This document shows, one piece after another, positions 1 through 7,022 of a stretch of 9,201 nt of DNA. The stretch comes from an uncultured Bacteroidota bacterium (GTDB lineage: Bacteria; Bacteroidota; Bacteroidia; Bacteroidales; P3): contig CACXCY010000205.1 in the NCBI GenBank assembly GCA_902766265.1, positions 1 to 9,201 on the forward strand, read 5' to 3'. Every line of letters begins with the position of its first letter. The stretch's first letter is position 1. The notes under the pieces were generated by a model, which was not told the origin of the DNA, ran no database searches, and was given only the letters and a program-made list of their open reading frames with translations. The translations under genes and the position numbers were made by a program.

Positions 1-81
1 AACACCGTCCGCCTGAAAGAAGGCGAGACCGTGGAGGTGACCGTCAACGTAAGTGCCGAGGTAAACCGCATACGCCGGTAA
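1..81 (+). CDS. C-terminal end of an unidentified protein (partial)
   Basis: Frame 1 is open from the window edge to a TAA at 79-81 and encodes 26 residues. The tail alternates Val/Thr with charged residues (LKEGETVEVTVNVSAEV) and ends in a basic NRIRR. The alternation suggests a terminal beta-strand, as in beta-sandwich proteins, but the fragment is too short to assign a family. The next gene starts 24 bp downstream on the same strand with no promoter or terminator visible between them, so the two are probably co-transcribed. I cannot name a function. Confidence 0.55.
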   Translation, partial: NTVRLKEGETVEVTVNVSAEVNRIRR

Positions 82-105
82 TAGTAAACAAAAACTCTCT
101 GTGCA

Positions 106-1665
106 ATGAGTCACTCATTTTCTGGCGACGATTTGAAACAAATCGCCGCTTTAGGCATTTCTACCGACATGGTGGAACATCAATTGGCGAATTTCCACAA
201 CGGATTTCCCAAAATCCAATTGCTTGAAGCCGCCACCGTGGAGAACGGGGGTATCGTGCGCATGACCGACGATACCATTGCCCATTATGCCGACCTGTAT
301 GCCCAGCTGTCGCAGGGACGCCGCATATTAAAGTTTGTGCCCGCATCAGGTGCTGCAACGCGCATGTTCAAAGACCTCTACGCATTCTCCTCCACCTATT
401 TCGGCGTCGACAACAACCTGGCAAACGAATATCCCAGCGTCAAGGAGTTCCTGCAACATATACGCTCCTTCGCTTTCTTCGACGACCTGCACAACTGCAT
501 GAAACGTTCCTCGCTGGACTTTGGCGACTATATGGAACGGGGCGACTACGCCACTGTTATCAACTTCCTCCTGAAAGAGCAATATCTCGGCTACGGCATG
601 CTGCCCAAAGCCCTGCTGAAATTCCACAAATACGGCGATGTCCAACGCACAGCCCTCGAGGAACACATCGTCGAGGGTGCCGAATACGCACGTTGCGGTG
701 ACGACTCTGTGCACATCCATTTCACCGTCTCACCTGAACACCGCCCCCTGTTCCGCAAGAAAGTGGCAGAGGTGAAACGTTACTACGAGAGCAGCTTCGG
801 CATCACCCTCCATATCACGTTCTCGGAACAACGCCACTACACCGACACCATTGCCGTTGACGAATACAACGTTCCTGTGCGCGAGGACGACGGTCGCCTT
901 TGCTTCCGTCCCGGCGGACACGGCGCTTTGATTGAGAATCTTAACGAGCAACGGGCCGACATCATCTTTATCAAGAACATCGACAACGTGGTGCCCGACT
1001 GGATGAAACACACCACTGTCATCTATAAGAAGGTTCTCGCCGGTATGCTCCTCGACCTCCAGCAGCAGACGTTTGCCTATCTCCATACTCTCGACAAGAT
1101 GGCGAAGAATGGTGTCACCACCCCCTCTCAGCTGAATGAGATGGAAACCTTTGCCCGCACACGCCTGCACATCGACCTGCCCGATACCGCAACGCTACCC
1201 CTTCCCGACCGCATTGCCCTGCTCCACACCAAACTCAACCGTCCCATGCGCGTTTGCGGTATGGTGAAAAACCAAGGCGAGCCCGGAGGCGGGCCGTTCT
1301 TTACCAAGAATACACAAGGAATCAAGAGCTTACAAATAGTCGAGACAGCACAAATCAACCGTAAAGACCCACAACAGGAGGCCATCCTGAACAGCGCCAC
1401 CCACTTTAACCCTGTGGATCTGGTCTGCGCCACCAAAGACTATCGGGGACGCCGATTCGACTTGCGCCAATACGTTGACCACAACACAGGATTCATCTCC
1501 AAGAAGACCAAAGGTGCTTTCACCTTGAAATCACAGGAGTTACCTGGGCTTTGGAACGGGGCTATGGCAGACTGGACAACCGTCTTCGTGGAGGTGCCTC
1601 TCGCCACCTTCAACCCTGTCAAGACAGTCAACGACCTGCTCCGTAAAGAGCATCTTGAGAACTGA
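106..1665 (+). CDS. DUF4301 family protein, possible divergent UDP-sugar pyrophosphorylase-like nucleotidyltransferase
   Basis: A 519-residue protein that I recognise as DUF4301, a family typical of Bacteroidota with no established function. The conserved N-terminal motif VPASGAATRMFKD (residues 78-90) resembles the nucleotide-binding loop of GT-A nucleotidyltransferases (GxGTRM-K). Further along are RPGGHGALI (268-276) and IIFIKNIDNV (286-295), which recall the PPGHGDL and FVSNxDNL motifs of UDP-glucose/UDP-GlcNAc pyrophosphorylases. Next come a Gly-rich GEPGGGPF (392-399), then LQIVETAQI (409-417) and THFNP (432-436), comparable to the VVEYSEI and FNxGN segments of that superfamily. The motif order fits, so a nucleotidyltransferase fold is a reasonable inference, but the substrate is unknown. 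There is no signal peptide or membrane segment, so it is cytoplasmic. The ATG at 106 gives the usual family N-terminus (DLKQIAALGI); no Shine-Dalgarno is present, as is normal for this phylum. It follows the preceding gene closely and converges on glmS. Confidence 0.88.
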   Translation: MSHSFSGDDLKQIAALGISTDMVEHQLANFHNGFPKIQLLEAATVENGGIVRMTDDTIAHYADLYAQLSQGRRILKFVPASGAATRMFKDLYAFSSTYFGVDNNLANEYPSVKEFLQHIRSFAFFDDLHNCMKRSSLDFGDYMERGDYATVINFLLKEQYLGYGMLPKALLKFHKYGDVQRTALEEHIVEGAEYARCGDDSVHIHFTVSPEHRPLFRKKVAEVKRYYESSFGITLHITFSEQRHYTDTIAVDEYNVPVREDDGRLCFRPGGHGALIENLNEQRADIIFIKNIDNVVPDWMKHTTVIYKKVLAGMLLDLQQQTFAYLHTLDKMAKNGVTTPSQLNEMETFARTRLHIDLPDTATLPLPDRIALLHTKLNRPMRVCGMVKNQGEPGGGPFFTKNTQGIKSLQIVETAQINRKDPQQEAILNSATHFNPVDLVCATKDYRGRRFDLRQYVDHNTGFISKKTKGAFTLKSQELPGLWNGAMADWTTVFVEVPLATFNPVKTVNDLLRKEHLEN

Positions 1666-1669
1666 CCGT

Positions 1670-3538
1670 CTATTCGACAGTCACTGATTTGGCCAAGTTG
1701 CGAGGTTGGTCTACATCCCTGCCCTTGGCCACAGCCACATAGTAGGACATCAGCTGCAACGGGATAACCGCCAACAGCGGCACGTAGCAGTCGCGAGTGT
1801 CGGGGATGACAAAGCAGTGGTCTGACATGCCTTTGACAACAGTGTCGCCCTCGGTGACAACGGAGATAATCTTTCCTTTCCGCGATTTGATTTCCTGGAT
1901 ATTGCTGACAATCTTGTCGTACATACCCCGTTTGGGGGCGATGACAACGACAGGCATTTCCTCGTCAACCAGCGCAATGGGGCCGTGCTTCATCTCGGCA
2001 GCGGGATACCCTTCGGCATGGATGTACGATATTTCCTTCAGTTTCAGAGCACCTTCCAGAGCTACCGGATAGTTGTATCCTCGACCGAGATAGATGAAAT
2101 TCTTGGCGTAGGTGAACATTTGCGAGAAGGCGGCAATGTCTTTATTGTGGTCGAGGGTCCACTGCATCTTGTCGGGAATCATCAGCAGTTCATCCACCAG
2201 CATGTGGAACATGTCGGCAGAGAGACTTTTCTTCTCCTTGGCTATGGCGAGACCCAGCATCACGAGAGTAATCACCTGACCGGTGAACGCCTTTGTCGAG
2301 GCCACGCCGATTTCGGGACCCACATGGAGATAAGTGCCACTATCGGTGGCTCGGGCTATGGATGAGCCGATAACATTGCAGATACCGTAGATGAAAGCCC
2401 CCTTGCTCTTAGCCAACTGTATGGCTGCCAGAGTATCGGCTGTCTCGCCCGACTGGGATACGGCGATGACAATATCATCGGAGGTGATCACAGGGTTACG
2501 GTAGCGGAACTCCGAAGCGTACTCCACCTCCACCGGTATCTGGGCGGCCTCTTCGATGAAATATTTACCTATCAGAGCCGAATGCCACGAAGTGCCACAG
2601 GCACAGATAATAATGCGACGTGCACGGAGGAAACGCTCCTTGTGGTCAATAATGCCGCTGAGAAGGACGTCTTTGTTTTCTATGTTGAGACGCCCACGGA
2701 TACAGGTGCGCAGAGCGTTGGGTTGCTCGAAGATTTCCTTGAGCATAAAGTGGCTATACCCACCCTTCTCCAATTCGTCAAGGTTCATCTGCAACGTCTG
2801 CATATCAGGTGTCTGCTCCACATTGGAGAGATTGGTGATACGCAAGTTGCCGGCACGATCCATATAGGCTATTTCCTCATCCTTGAGATAAACCACCTGA
2901 TTGGTATATTCAATGATAGGGGAGGCATCGCTACCGAGGAAGAACTCTGCCTGACCAGCTTTCTTGTCGTTGTTCTGCCCGATGCCTATGATAAGCGGAC
3001 TGCTTTTGCGGGCAGCGATAAGCACATCGGGATGACGTTGGTCGAGGACGGCGATGGCGTAGGCACCGATAACGTTCTTCAACGCACGCTGCACGGCGGT
3101 ATAGAGGTCGCTGTTGTGCTTCTCCTGCAAATATTCGATAAGCTGCACCAACACCTCCGTATCGGTGTCGCTGACAAAATTCATGTGGTGCTTCTCGAGT
3201 TGCTTGCGGAGCGACTTGTAATTCTCGATAATTCCGTTGTGTACGAGCGCCAGGTTCTTCGATTGGGAATAGTGGGGATGGGCATTGGTAGCATTGGGTT
3301 CACCATGTGTTGCCCAACGGGTGTGTGCAATACCGATGGTACCGCTTACGTCTTTGTCGCTGACAGCCGCCTCAAGGTCCGACACCTTGCCCTTGGCCTT
3401 GTACACCGAAAGGTCCCCATTCTTGTTTATCATTGAGACTCCCGCGCTGTCATAACCACGGTATTCAAGACGATGCAATCCTTTGATTAAAATAGGATAC
3501 GCCTCTTGCTCTCCAATATAACCTACTATTCCACACAT
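1670..3538 (-). CDS. glmS: Glutamine--fructose-6-phosphate aminotransferase (isomerizing)
   Basis: GlmS converts fructose-6-phosphate and glutamine to glucosamine-6-phosphate and glutamate, the first committed step towards UDP-GlcNAc for peptidoglycan and lipid A. The 622-residue protein is full length (E. coli has 609). The N-terminal Ntn-type glutaminase domain (about 1-220) starts MCGIVGYIG, with Cys2 as the nucleophile once Met is removed. It carries HTRWATHG (72-79), HNG (100-102) and SDTDTE (123-128). The two SIS sugar-isomerase domains carry CGTSWHS (314-320), SQSGETADT (361-369) and GVASTKAFTG (411-420). E502, H518 and K617 match E. coli E488, H504 and K603 at a constant offset of 14, and the C-terminus is the family's KSVTVE. 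It has its own consensus promoter just upstream, so it is probably transcribed independently of the rubrerythrin cluster. No glmS ribozyme is expected in this phylum and none was seen in the 113-bp upstream gap. Confidence 0.98.
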   Translation of the reverse strand: MCGIVGYIGEQEAYPILIKGLHRLEYRGYDSAGVSMINKNGDLSVYKAKGKVSDLEAAVSDKDVSGTIGIAHTRWATHGEPNATNAHPHYSQSKNLALVHNGIIENYKSLRKQLEKHHMNFVSDTDTEVLVQLIEYLQEKHNSDLYTAVQRALKNVIGAYAIAVLDQRHPDVLIAARKSSPLIIGIGQNNDKKAGQAEFFLGSDASPIIEYTNQVVYLKDEEIAYMDRAGNLRITNLSNVEQTPDMQTLQMNLDELEKGGYSHFMLKEIFEQPNALRTCIRGRLNIENKDVLLSGIIDHKERFLRARRIIICACGTSWHSALIGKYFIEEAAQIPVEVEYASEFRYRNPVITSDDIVIAVSQSGETADTLAAIQLAKSKGAFIYGICNVIGSSIARATDSGTYLHVGPEIGVASTKAFTGQVITLVMLGLAIAKEKKSLSADMFHMLVDELLMIPDKMQWTLDHNKDIAAFSQMFTYAKNFIYLGRGYNYPVALEGALKLKEISYIHAEGYPAAEMKHGPIALVDEEMPVVVIAPKRGMYDKIVSNIQEIKSRKGKIISVVTEGDTVVKGMSDHCFVIPDTRDCYVPLLAVIPLQLMSYYVAVAKGRDVDQPRNLAKSVTVE

Positions 3539-3571
3539 ATTTAATGATATTTACATAAATAATGTTGACTG

Positions 3572-3603
3572 CAAAAGTACAAAGTTTTTGCAAAATAGAC
3601 AAA
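3572..3603 (-). promoter_or_regulatory. Bacteroides-type promoter for glmS
   Basis: On the minus strand, TACTTTTG (3579 to 3572) matches the Bacteroidota -7 consensus TAnnTTTG exactly. A TTTG (3603 to 3600) lies exactly 20 nt upstream, within the expected 19-21 nt for the -33 box. Transcription should start about 7 nt past the -7 box, giving a leader of roughly 25-30 nt before the glmS ATG at 3538. The -33 box falls inside the U tract of the upstream rubrerythrin terminator, so the two elements share bases. Confidence 0.72.
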
Positions 3604-3630
3604 AAAAGGTGCCCTGTTCGGGGCACCTTT
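3601..3630 (-). terminator. Rho-independent terminator after the rubrerythrin gene
   Basis: A perfect 10-bp inverted repeat, AAAGGTGCCC (3605-3614) and GGGCACCTTT (3621-3630), encloses a 6-nt loop (3615-3620). On the minus strand the hairpin is followed by a run of seven T (3607 to 3601), then GTCTATTTTG. It begins 22 nt after the rubrerythrin stop codon, so it should end the flavodiiron-rubredoxin-ferritin-rubrerythrin transcript before glmS. On the plus strand no T run follows the stem beyond its own TTT, so the orientation is clear. Confidence 0.9.
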
Positions 3631-3651
3631 ACCATATAGGTCTTGCTGTTG

Positions 3652-4197
3652 TTACTTATTCTCGAAGTAACGTTTATAGAGACCAGCCAGAGCCTTGCCG
3701 TGACGGGCTTCGTCGCGAGCCATCTCATGGACAGTATCGTGAATGGCATCGAGACCCAACTCTTTAGCACGACGAGCCAGATCAGTCTTGCCTGCAGTGG
3801 CACCGTTCTCGGCGTCGATACGCATTTTCAGGTTGGTAGCAGTGGAGTCTGTCACCACTTCGCCAAGCAGTTCGGCAAACTTGGCAGCATGTTCTGCCTC
3901 TTCGAAGGCGGCTTTCTCCCAATAGAGACCCACCTCGGGATAACCCTCACGATGAGCCACACGGGCCATAGCCAGATACATACCCACTTCGCAGCATTCG
4001 CCATTGAAATTGGCACGGAGGTCTTCGAGGATGTCCTCTCTGGCACCTTTGGCTACGCCAACCACATGTTCGGCAGCCCATGACATCTGGTCTTCCTTAA
4101 CTTCTTGCATAGGTTTGCCACATACGGGGCATTTTTCAGGCATGGTTTCGCCTTCATACACATAGCCGCAAACGGGGCAAATGAATTTCTTTGTCAT
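3652..4197 (-). CDS. Reverse rubrerythrin (N-terminal rubredoxin, C-terminal diiron ferritin-like domain)
   Basis: A non-heme iron peroxidase that reduces H2O2 with electrons passed through a rubredoxin centre to a diiron site; cytoplasmic. The 181-residue protein has the rubredoxin domain first: Cys7, Cys10, Cys23 and Cys26, in a short form with 12 residues between the CxxC pairs. The ferritin-like four-helix domain follows from about residue 55. This order is the reverse of classical rubrerythrin and matches the reverse rubrerythrins (NADH peroxidase, rubperoxin) described in Clostridium. Likely iron ligands are E67 or E70 in NGECCE, E100 and H103 in EEAEH, E130 in DAENG, and E163 and H166 in DEARH. 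It is the last gene of the oxygen-defence cluster, 51 bp after ferritin, and is followed by a strong terminator. An A-rich leader (AAACAACAATA) ends 3 nt before the ATG and is identical to the one before the rubredoxin gene. Confidence 0.95.
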   Translation of the reverse strand: MTKKFICPVCGYVYEGETMPEKCPVCGKPMQEVKEDQMSWAAEHVVGVAKGAREDILEDLRANFNGECCEVGMYLAMARVAHREGYPEVGLYWEKAAFEEAEHAAKFAELLGEVVTDSTATNLKMRIDAENGATAGKTDLARRAKELGLDAIHDTVHEMARDEARHGKALAGLYKRYFENK

Positions 4198-4248
4198 TTC
4201 TATTGTTGTTTATTGATTATTATTTTACTATGAGTACTGACTGTCGTC

Positions 4249-4761
4249 TTAAAGAACCAAGCTGGGGGCGCTGTAGACGCGGGCTTTGAGTTCCTGATTG
4301 AGCATATATAGACCTTTGGGGTCGGAGCCGAAGAGTTCCATCTTGGAAATCATGTCACGGGCATTGGTCTCTTCTTCGCCCTGCTCTTTGATGAACCAAT
4401 CAAGGAACTGCATCGTGCGGAAATCCTTTGCTCTGTTGGCCTCGGCATAGATGTCGTTGATGAGTTGGGTGACATATTGCTCGTGTTCAAGACCTGCTTT
4501 CAGCACGTCCATGTCGCGTTTGAACTTCTTATCGGGCTTGTCGATAGCACCGAGGGTTACTTTCAGATCGTTGTTCTGCATGTACTGATAGAACAACATG
4601 GCATGGTCACGCTCTTCCTGTGCCTGGATATAGTACCAGTTGGCAAAGCCGTCAAGACCACGGGCCTGAAAATAGTTGTTCATATCCAGGTACAGATAAC
4701 CCGAATAGAGTTCTTTGTTGATTTGCTGATTGAGAAGCTTAGCTACTTTCTTGTCAAACAT
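4249..4761 (-). CDS. ftnA: Bacterial non-heme ferritin
   Basis: Ferritin oxidises Fe(II) at a diiron ferroxidase centre and stores the Fe(III) mineral in a 24-subunit shell, which keeps iron away from peroxide. The 170-residue length is typical. The ferroxidase residues fall on the same numbers as in E. coli FtnA: E17, E50, H53, E94, Q127 and E130. The extra C-site acids E49, E126 and E129 are also present, so this is an H-type active ferritin rather than a heme-binding bacterioferritin, and no conserved heme-ligand Met position was needed to explain it. It starts 18 bp after the rubredoxin stop and lies 51 bp before the rubrerythrin start on the same strand, with no promoter or terminator visible in either gap, so it is probably in one operon with its neighbours. 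Confidence 0.96.
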   Translation of the reverse strand: MFDKKVAKLLNQQINKELYSGYLYLDMNNYFQARGLDGFANWYYIQAQEERDHAMLFYQYMQNNDLKVTLGAIDKPDKKFKRDMDVLKAGLEHEQYVTQLINDIYAEANRAKDFRTMQFLDWFIKEQGEEETNARDMISKMELFGSDPKGLYMLNQELKARVYSAPSLVL

Positions 4762-4779
4762 AGTGAAAAGATTTAATGG

Positions 4780-4938
4780 TTATTGTTTTGAGAAATTTGT
4801 TTTGTCCACGGAGCAGAGGGGGCATACCCAATCTGCCGGCAAGTCTTCAAACTTGGTACCTGGGGCGATGCCGTGGTCGGGGTCGCCAACTGCGGGATCA
4901 TAGACGTAACCGCAAACGTCGCATACATACTTATCCAT
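4780..4938 (-). CDS. rub: Rubredoxin, 52 residues
   Basis: A small mononuclear iron electron carrier. Translating the minus strand from the ATG at 4938 to the TAA at 4782-4780 gives 52 residues beginning MDKYVCDVCGYVYDPAVGD. Cys6, Cys9, Cys39 and Cys42 form the Fe(SCys)4 site with the standard 29-residue spacing, and DPDHGIAPGT and DLPADWVCPLC are classic rubredoxin segments. One oddity is Ser43 directly after the last Cys, where most rubredoxins have Gly (CPLCG). The gene lies 31 bp after the flavodiiron stop and 18 bp before ferritin, so it probably shares their transcript. It is the natural candidate to feed electrons to the flavodiiron protein or the rubrerythrin, although both carry their own rubredoxin domain. 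It is short enough to be missed by length-filtered gene calling. Confidence 0.95.
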   Translation of the reverse strand: MDKYVCDVCGYVYDPAVGDPDHGIAPGTKFEDLPADWVCPLCSVDKTNFSKQ

Positions 4939-4969
4939 ATATTGTTGTTTTAAAATTAGTATTCTACTT

Positions 4970-6865
4970 TTAACCAGTCACTTTCTCAAAGTCCTCTTTG
5001 CCATGCTTGCACCACGGACAGATGAAGTCGTCGGGCAACTCATCGCCTTCATACACATAGCCACACACTTTGCACACCCATTTGGTCTTGCCAGCAGTAG
5101 CTGCCACTTTAGGTTTAATGTTCTCCTGATAGTATGCATAGGTCAGCGAATGCTCGTCACTCAGCATCTGTGCCTCCGTGACTTCGGCAATAAAAATGGT
5201 GTGCGTTCCTACGTCGACCGTCTTTATCACATGGGCTGAGATGAAAGCGTTGGTGTATTTAGGCACATACAGCAGCCCGTTGACACTGCGATGTTCGCTC
5301 TCGCAGTCGGCAAACTTATTGACCGTACGCCCGCTCTGGAAGCCAAAATGCTGGATAACATTCATCGGGGTTTGCTCGGTGAGCAGCGAGAGGTTGAATT
5401 TGCCTGTGCTGAGCACCATGTCGTGCGTCAGGTTGCTCTTGTTGACCGATATCATTATCTGCAATGGGGTGCTGGTCAGCTGGACGGCGGTGTTGATGAT
5501 ACAGCCGTTGTCCTTATCTCCTTCACGGGCGGTGAGCACATAAAGTCCGTAGCTAATGCGGAATATGGTCTTGGGGTCGACATTACCCATAGCCACCTCT
5601 TCCTTCTGTTGACCAGCCACTTCGACAGCGATAGCATCGACAAGCTGTTCCATCTGGGGCAATTGACTGGCCTTCATGGAGGATTTGAGCGTCATGTCCA
5701 CCGTCAGTGTCTGCCCTGCCTCGTTTTGGCGTGCTTCAAGGGCAGTGTTGACAAAGCGAGAACCCTTCAACGGCTCTACGATAGCACGCATCAGCTTGCC
5801 GCTCACAGGTGCCCAGCTGCCGTTTTCAATGATGCACCAGCTGCGGTTCTGCAGGTTGTGACTCTTCAAGTCGTTCAGGAAATGCTCCATCGGACCGTAC
5901 AGGCCATTGGTATAGGTCGGTGCAGCCAGGACAATATGACTCCAGCGGAAGGCCTCAGCCACGAGCAGCGTCTCGTCGGTACGCGCCACATCGTACATGG
6001 CGATATGCTTCACCCCACGGGCAGCCAACAGAGCAGCCATCTTGTTCATCGCCGCTTCGGTGTCGCCATACATGGAGCCGTAGGCAATCATCACGCCCTT
6101 CTCTTCGGGCTCGTAAGCGCTCCATTTGCTATATTTGTCAAGGATAAAGTCGATGTCGCCAGCTGTGCGGATGATGGGGCCATGCAACGGACAGATGGTC
6201 CGGATGTCAAGCGACTGGGCTTTCTTGAGCGTCGCTTGCACCTGCACGCCATACTTACCCACGATGTTGGTGTAGTAGCGCCGCATATCGTCCACCCATT
6301 CAGTGGTGTAGTTCACCTCATCTGCAAAGATGTTGCCGTTCAACGCTCCGAAAGTACCAAAAGCATCGGCACTGAAAAGCAGATGGTCGGTGCTGTCGTA
6401 TGTCAGCATCACCTCAGGCCAGTGGACCATGGGAGCCATCACGAAAGTGAAGGTGTGTCGACCCGTGGTGAGGGTATCGCCTTCGGCAACAAGCTGCACG
6501 CGGTCGACCAAATCCAACTCGAAGAACTGCGTAATCATCTGCACGGCCTTGGAGTTGGTGACAATGATGACCTCGGGATAACGCACCAGCAGCTCTTCCA
6601 GCGTGGCGCAGTGGTCGGGTTCCATGTGCTGCACAACGACATAATCCAGACGACGGCCGTTCAGAGCAGCTGCTATATTCTCAAAGAATTGGCGTCCGAC
6701 TGCATGGTCGGCAGTGTCGAACAGGGTGGTTTTCTCGTCAAGTACCAGATAGTTGTTGTAGGACACTCCCCGAGGAATGGGAAGCACGTTCTCAAACAGG
6801 GTGATGCTGCGGTCGCTGGCACCTACCCAATAAACGTCTTCGCTGATTTTTATGTTGTTTTCCAT
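4970..6865 (-). CDS. Flavodiiron protein fused to flavin reductase and rubredoxin domains
   Basis: An O2 and/or NO reductase, cytoplasmic. With the start at 6865 it has 631 residues. Domains: metallo-beta-lactamase-like diiron (about 1-250), with ligands H80, E82 and D84 (HMEPDH), H148, D167 and H228; flavodoxin (about 257-390), with FMN loop YGSMYGDTE (262-270) and APTYTNGLYGP (315-325); flavin reductase-like (about 430-570; NVDPKTIFRISYGLYV); and rubredoxin (about 595-629), Cys598, 601, 616 and 619 with only 14 residues between the pairs. The last two domains resemble Hrb of Moorella, the NADH-oxidising partner encoded beside FprA, so this looks like an FprA-Hrb fusion able to take electrons from NAD(P)H. 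I chose the inner ATG because MENNIKISEDVYWVG is where family members begin, and it places the ligands within two residues of those in Desulfovibrio ROO. An in-frame ATG at 6958 would add 31 unconserved residues. First gene of the four-gene cluster. Confidence 0.93.
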   Translation of the reverse strand: MENNIKISEDVYWVGASDRSITLFENVLPIPRGVSYNNYLVLDEKTTLFDTADHAVGRQFFENIAAALNGRRLDYVVVQHMEPDHCATLEELLVRYPEVIIVTNSKAVQMITQFFELDLVDRVQLVAEGDTLTTGRHTFTFVMAPMVHWPEVMLTYDSTDHLLFSADAFGTFGALNGNIFADEVNYTTEWVDDMRRYYTNIVGKYGVQVQATLKKAQSLDIRTICPLHGPIIRTAGDIDFILDKYSKWSAYEPEEKGVMIAYGSMYGDTEAAMNKMAALLAARGVKHIAMYDVARTDETLLVAEAFRWSHIVLAAPTYTNGLYGPMEHFLNDLKSHNLQNRSWCIIENGSWAPVSGKLMRAIVEPLKGSRFVNTALEARQNEAGQTLTVDMTLKSSMKASQLPQMEQLVDAIAVEVAGQQKEEVAMGNVDPKTIFRISYGLYVLTAREGDKDNGCIINTAVQLTSTPLQIMISVNKSNLTHDMVLSTGKFNLSLLTEQTPMNVIQHFGFQSGRTVNKFADCESEHRSVNGLLYVPKYTNAFISAHVIKTVDVGTHTIFIAEVTEAQMLSDEHSLTYAYYQENIKPKVAATAGKTKWVCKVCGYVYEGDELPDDFICPWCKHGKEDFEKVTG

Positions 6866-7022
6866 CGCTTTATTTTTCAAACCGATATTCTTTCCGCCTG
6901 CCCGAGGGCTGTCGCTGGTTGTAAAAAGATGTTTCACCAGCAACGCGCACTCTTTCATAACAAATATCTTTTCAGTGCATTACAAAAGAATCCGCCCTCA
7001 CTTCAAACTCTCAAACGGAGTG

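Noticed and set aside
346..1170. Two minus-strand open frames (124 and 146 codons) opposite the DUF4301 gene
   Set aside because: They overlap the conserved motifs of a full-length plus-strand gene and show no domain or start signal.
2582..3436. A 284-codon plus-strand open frame opposite glmS
   Set aside because: Antisense shadow of a highly conserved housekeeping gene, with no promoter or start context of its own.
3539..3651. Possible glmS ribozyme or riboswitch upstream of glmS
   Set aside because: The gap is explained by the rubrerythrin terminator and the glmS promoter, leaving a leader of under 30 nt, too short for the roughly 150-nt ribozyme, which is mainly a Firmicutes element.
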